DNA from: Clostridia bacterium
GTDB lineage: Bacteria; Bacillota; Clostridia; Oscillospirales; Acutalibacteraceae
NCBI GenBank assembly: GCA_017473925.1
Contig: JAFUIY010000076.1
Span: 1-35,297 of the forward strand
Reading direction: 5' to 3'
DNA length: 35,297 nucleotides
This document shows, one piece after another, positions 32,967 to 35,297 of the stretch. How positions within the stretch are numbered: position 1 is the first letter of the stretch; each line of letters starts with the position of its first letter. The notes under the pieces are model-generated. The model searched no databases and was not told the DNA's origin. It saw only the letters and a list, made by a program, of their open reading frames with translations. The position numbers were made by a program, and so were the translations under genes.

Positions 32967-34070
32967 TTACTGCATCATGCTTGCGATTTCTGCAGCGAAA
33001 TCGTCCTGCTTCTTTTCGATGCCTTCGCCCTTTTCAAAACGAACATACTTAGCAACGCTGATTTCTGCGCCGAGAGCCTTTGCAACTGATGCAACATAGC
33101 CCTTTACATCGCCTTCAAAGAGGTCTGAACGAACGAATGCCTGTTCAAGAAGGCAAACTTCCTTGATCTGCTTTGAGATACGGCCTGAAACAAGACCGCC
33201 GAAGATCTTGTTTTCAACGATTTCAGCCTTGTGTGAAACTGCAAGCTCCACAAGAGTTGCATATGCTTCCTTTGAAATGAAGTTTACGAAGTTCTTTCTC
33301 TGCTTCTGGTCAAGACCCTGGTAAACAGTGATGTCTTCGTCGCTCCACTTCTTGCTGTCGATAGCTTCGTTGATGAGGCTTGTAAGGATGGGCATGGGAA
33401 GTGAATCAGGCTTGTTGAGAGCGCTGTCAACTGTGATTGATTCCATCTTAGCAAGTTCTTCTGCTGAGATGTCAGCCTTGCAGAGGTATTCGGGGTTCAT
33501 AGCTGCAACCTGCATAGCGATGTTTTTACCCATTTCTGCAAATTCTGCCTTAGCAGCTGTGTCTGCATCTGTGTCGAATGCTACGATAACACCAACTGAA
33601 CCGCCAGCATGGATGTATGTTGCTGTATGACCTTCAACAACAGCAAATCTTCTGACCTTCATGTTTTCACGAAGAGCAAGGAAAACTTCCTGAACTTCTT
33701 CTTCAACAGTCTTGTCTGAATCTACTGCCTTTGTAGCAAGGAGAGCTTCAACATCAGCGGGCTTTGCTGCAAGAACAGTCTTTGCAACCTTAGCTGAAAG
33801 CTCAACGAAGGGAGCGCCCTTAGCAACGAAGTCTGTTTCACAGTTAAGCTCTACAAGAGCACCTGCTGTTGCATCTGAACATGCTGCAACAATGCCTTCA
33901 GCAGCAACACGGCTTGCCTTCTTGGCAGCTGATGCAAGACCCTTTTCTCTGAGAATATCAATAGCCTTGTCGATATCACCGTCTGTTTCAACAAGAGCCT
34001 TCTTACAATCCATCATACCAACGCCTGTCTTCTCACGAAGAGCCTGAACGTCTTTAGCTGTAAATGCCAT
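32967..34070 (-). CDS. tsf: Translation elongation factor Ts
   Basis: 367-aa nucleotide exchange factor for EF-Tu. The N-terminal UBA-like domain MAFTAKDVQALREKTGVGMM-DCKKAL is followed by the dimerisation domains and the typical GALVELNCETDFVAK signature. It is longer than the E. coli protein (283 aa), with extra sequence in the middle to C-terminal part (about 190-300). GGAGG precedes ATG 34070. It follows rpsB as expected, separated by 77 nt that hold an attenuator-like hairpin. Confidence 0.97.
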   Translation of the reverse strand: MAFTAKDVQALREKTGVGMMDCKKALVETDGDIDKAIDILREKGLASAAKKASRVAAEGIVAACSDATAGALVELNCETDFVAKGAPFVELSAKVAKTVLAAKPADVEALLATKAVDSDKTVEEEVQEVFLALRENMKVRRFAVVEGHTATYIHAGGSVGVIVAFDTDADTAAKAEFAEMGKNIAMQVAAMNPEYLCKADISAEELAKMESITVDSALNKPDSLPMPILTSLINEAIDSKKWSDEDITVYQGLDQKQRKNFVNFISKEAYATLVELAVSHKAEIVENKIFGGLVSGRISKQIKEVCLLEQAFVRSDLFEGDVKGYVASVAKALGAEISVAKYVRFEKGEGIEKKQDDFAAEIASMMQ

Positions 34071-34100
34071 TATAAATTCCTCCGATTTGATAATTTTTTT

Positions 34101-34134
34101 AAAAACAAGCCCGCACTTTAAATTGTACGGGCTT
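34101..34134 (-). terminator. Attenuator-like terminator between rpsB and tsf
   Basis: On the minus strand AAGCCCGTAC pairs with GTGCGGGCTT (34134-34125 with 34116-34107; one G-T pair), loop of 8 nt, then GTTTTT. It lies inside the operon, so partial termination would lower tsf relative to rpsB. Confidence 0.82.
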
Positions 34135-34147
34135 AGAATAATTGAAA

Positions 34148-34888
34148 TTATTCAGCAGCTTCTTCTACTACAACTTCTTCAGCTGCAGCTTCGGGAGCAC
34201 TCTGTTCACCCTGTCTGCCTTCGATAACAGCGTCAGCCATTGCACCTGCGATGAGCTTAACTGCACGGATAGCGTCGTCATTACCGGGGATTACATAATC
34301 AACTTCGTCGGGGTCGCAGTTTGTGTCTACGATTGCAACGATGGGTATACCGAGCTTCTTAGCTTCAGCAACAGCAATTCTTTCCTTTCTGGGGTCAACG
34401 ATGAACATTGCTGCGGGCATCTTCTTCATTTCTGTGATACCGCCGAGGAACTTTTCGAGCTTTTCAATCTGGAGCTTGAGCTTAGCAACTTCCTTCTTGG
34501 GAAGAAGATCGAATGTGCCGTTTTCTTCCATAGCCTTGAGCTGTGCAAGTCTTCTGATTCTGAGCTTGATTGTTGTGAAGTTTGTGAGCATACCGCCGAG
34601 CCATCTTGCGTTAACAAAAGGCATACCGCAACGTTCTGCTTCTTCCTTAACAGAATCCATAGCCTGTTTCTTTGTACCTACGAAGAGGATATCTCCGCCA
34701 TCTTCTGCTACCTGACGAACGAACATGTAAGCATCTTCGAGCTTCTTAACTGTTTTCTGAAGGTCGATGATGTAGATACCGTTACGCTCTGTGAAGATGT
34801 AAGGTGCCATTTTGGGGTTCCATCTTCTTGTCTGGTGACCGAAATGTACACCGGCTTCAAGAAGCTGTTTCATTGATACTACTGACAT
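34148..34888 (-). CDS. rpsB: 30S ribosomal protein S2
   Basis: 246-aa small-subunit ribosomal protein. [20 protein letters not shown], then [32 protein letters not shown], and [14 protein letters not shown] are diagnostic. It ends with an acidic Ala/Glu/Val tail, common in Clostridia. AAGGAGG precedes ATG 34888. A strong promoter and a leader of about 95 nt precede it. It is first gene of the rpsB-tsf operon. Confidence 0.98.
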   Translation of the reverse strand: MSVVSMKQLLEAGVHFGHQTRRWNPKMAPYIFTERNGIYIIDLQKTVKKLEDAYMFVRQVAEDGGDILFVGTKKQAMDSVKEEAERCGMPFVNARWLGGMLTNFTTIKLRIRRLAQLKAMEENGTFDLLPKKEVAKLKLQIEKLEKFLGGITEMKKMPAAMFIVDPRKERIAVAEAKKLGIPIVAIVDTNCDPDEVDYVIPGNDDAIRAVKLIAGAMADAVIEGRQGEQSAPEAAAEEVVVEEAAE

Positions 34889-34984
34889 TTTTTTTGCCTC
34901 CTTTTATTTAACCGCCGCAGCCGTCACTTCTGCATAAAACATCGTTGATGCAGGAATATGCAAATGGACTGCGTGAGTTTTAGC
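34889..34984 (-). promoter_or_regulatory. Structured rpsB leader
   Basis: The untranslated leader can form CTGCAT/ATGCAG (34953-34948 with 34935-34930), enclosed by CGCAG/CTGCG (34973-34969 with 34920-34916). S2 operons are often autoregulated through leader RNA, so this may be the S2 binding site; the fold is only a hand prediction. Confidence 0.4.
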
Positions 34985-34990
34985 CTGTAA

Positions 34991-35019
34991 ATTATATCAT
35001 ATGTTTTTCCATATTGCAA
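34991..35019 (-). promoter_or_regulatory. Promoter of rpsB-tsf
   Basis: On the minus strand TTGCAA (35019-35014), 17-nt spacer, TATAAT (34996-34991), with a TG extension (TGATATAAT). Confidence 0.8.
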
Positions 35020-35091
35020 TAGAAAAACAGAGAAAAATTGCCTTTTTTTATTGCTGTCTTTTATTTAAATTAAACAACGGGGATGACAAAT

Positions 35092-35297
35092 CAGAATTTA
35101 TCGGGATAATGCAGAATGCAAAATGCAGACTGCACAATTATAAAATCCAAGCCCGAAGGGCTTCCGAAACAATTTGCCGGAGGCAAATTATATCACATTT
35201 GCGAAGCAAATATATCACATCCGTCACAGACGGATATATCACATTTTCCGCAGGAAAATATATCACTGCAGTAATTTATCGCTCAGCGATAAATTAC
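35092..35297 (-). repeat. Hairpin-array repeat element, copy A2 (reaches the window edge)
   Basis: Inverse-orientation copy of A1. All six hairpins are present with unchanged stems, but three of the 3-nt loops differ (TGA for GGA in hairpin 1, TCC for TTC in hairpin 5, TTC for TGC in hairpin 6). The linker between hairpins 2 and 3 is GTGATAT rather than GTTATAT, and there is one extra C after hairpin 1. The outermost two bases of its end lie beyond the window. It lies upstream of the rpsB promoter, about 70 bp from the -35 box. Confidence 0.92.

Noticed and set aside
34142-34876. 244-aa plus-strand ORF opposite rpsB
   Set aside because: Shadow of the highly biased codons of rpsB; no homologous features.
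1-35297. tRNA or rRNA genes
   Set aside because: No cloverleaf with GTTC/CCA-type features or rRNA core sequences noticed on either strand.

Overview
The window looks like chromosomal DNA from a low-to-moderate GC member of the Clostridia, most likely an Oscillospiraceae/Ruminococcus-type gut or rumen bacterium. The evidence is AGGAGG-type ribosome binding sites, TTGACA/TATAAT promoters, U-tailed terminators, IreB, a dockerin protein, GPH-family sugar symporters and Hanks-type receptor kinases. No rRNA, tRNA, prophage, transposase gene or CRISPR array was seen.

Layout. (1) 1-3604: the N-terminal part of pyruvate phosphate dikinase and a GH38-like mannosidase, both on the minus strand. (2) 3781-10796: three tandem membrane Ser/Thr kinases on the plus strand. 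Their cytoplasmic kinase domains are nearly identical, while their outer domains are entirely different (Asn/Thr/Gly repeat plus unknown domain; SH3-like plus Cys-rich/zinc-finger-like; SH3 plus DUF6273-like). (3) 10830-11411: a convergent minus-strand pair made of ireB, whose enterococcal homologue is a Ser/Thr kinase substrate, and a small unknown gene. (4) 11571-19260: plus-strand genes for NAD(P)HX repair (nnr), DUF2804, a secreted dockerin/Ig-like protein, endonuclease III and SecA. (5) 19515-25616: a minus-strand cluster headed by an ECF-like sigma factor fused to a membrane segment and a Thr-rich outer tail, then a phosphohexomutase, two secreted alkaline phosphatases and a DUF4474-like membrane protein. 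(6) 25867-28614: plus-strand GPH symporter, an orphan MazF-type toxin and a zinc-ribbon membrane protein. (7) 28619-32070: a minus-strand four-gene operon of LOG-family enzyme, GPH symporter, an HEYGH-motif membrane protein and a DUF1624/HGSNAT-like membrane acyltransferase. (8) 32237-34888: HAD hydrolase, tsf and rpsB on the minus strand, with a clear leader, attenuator and terminator.

The main non-genic signal is a family of short dispersed elements sharing one terminal inverted repeat (CAG(T)AATTTRTCG). Two copies (19262-19468 and 35092-35297, in opposite orientation) carry a regular array of six small hairpins, most separated by the 7-nt linker GTGATAT. Two others (25730-25849 and 32100-32236) have a different long-stem body but the same ends. 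They abut stop codons or form leaders, and one begins almost exactly at the predicted transcription start of a transporter gene. No transposase is present, so they look like non-autonomous, MITE- or REP-like mobile elements.

The best candidates for an undescribed system are the receptor-kinase array next to ireB and this hairpin-array element family.
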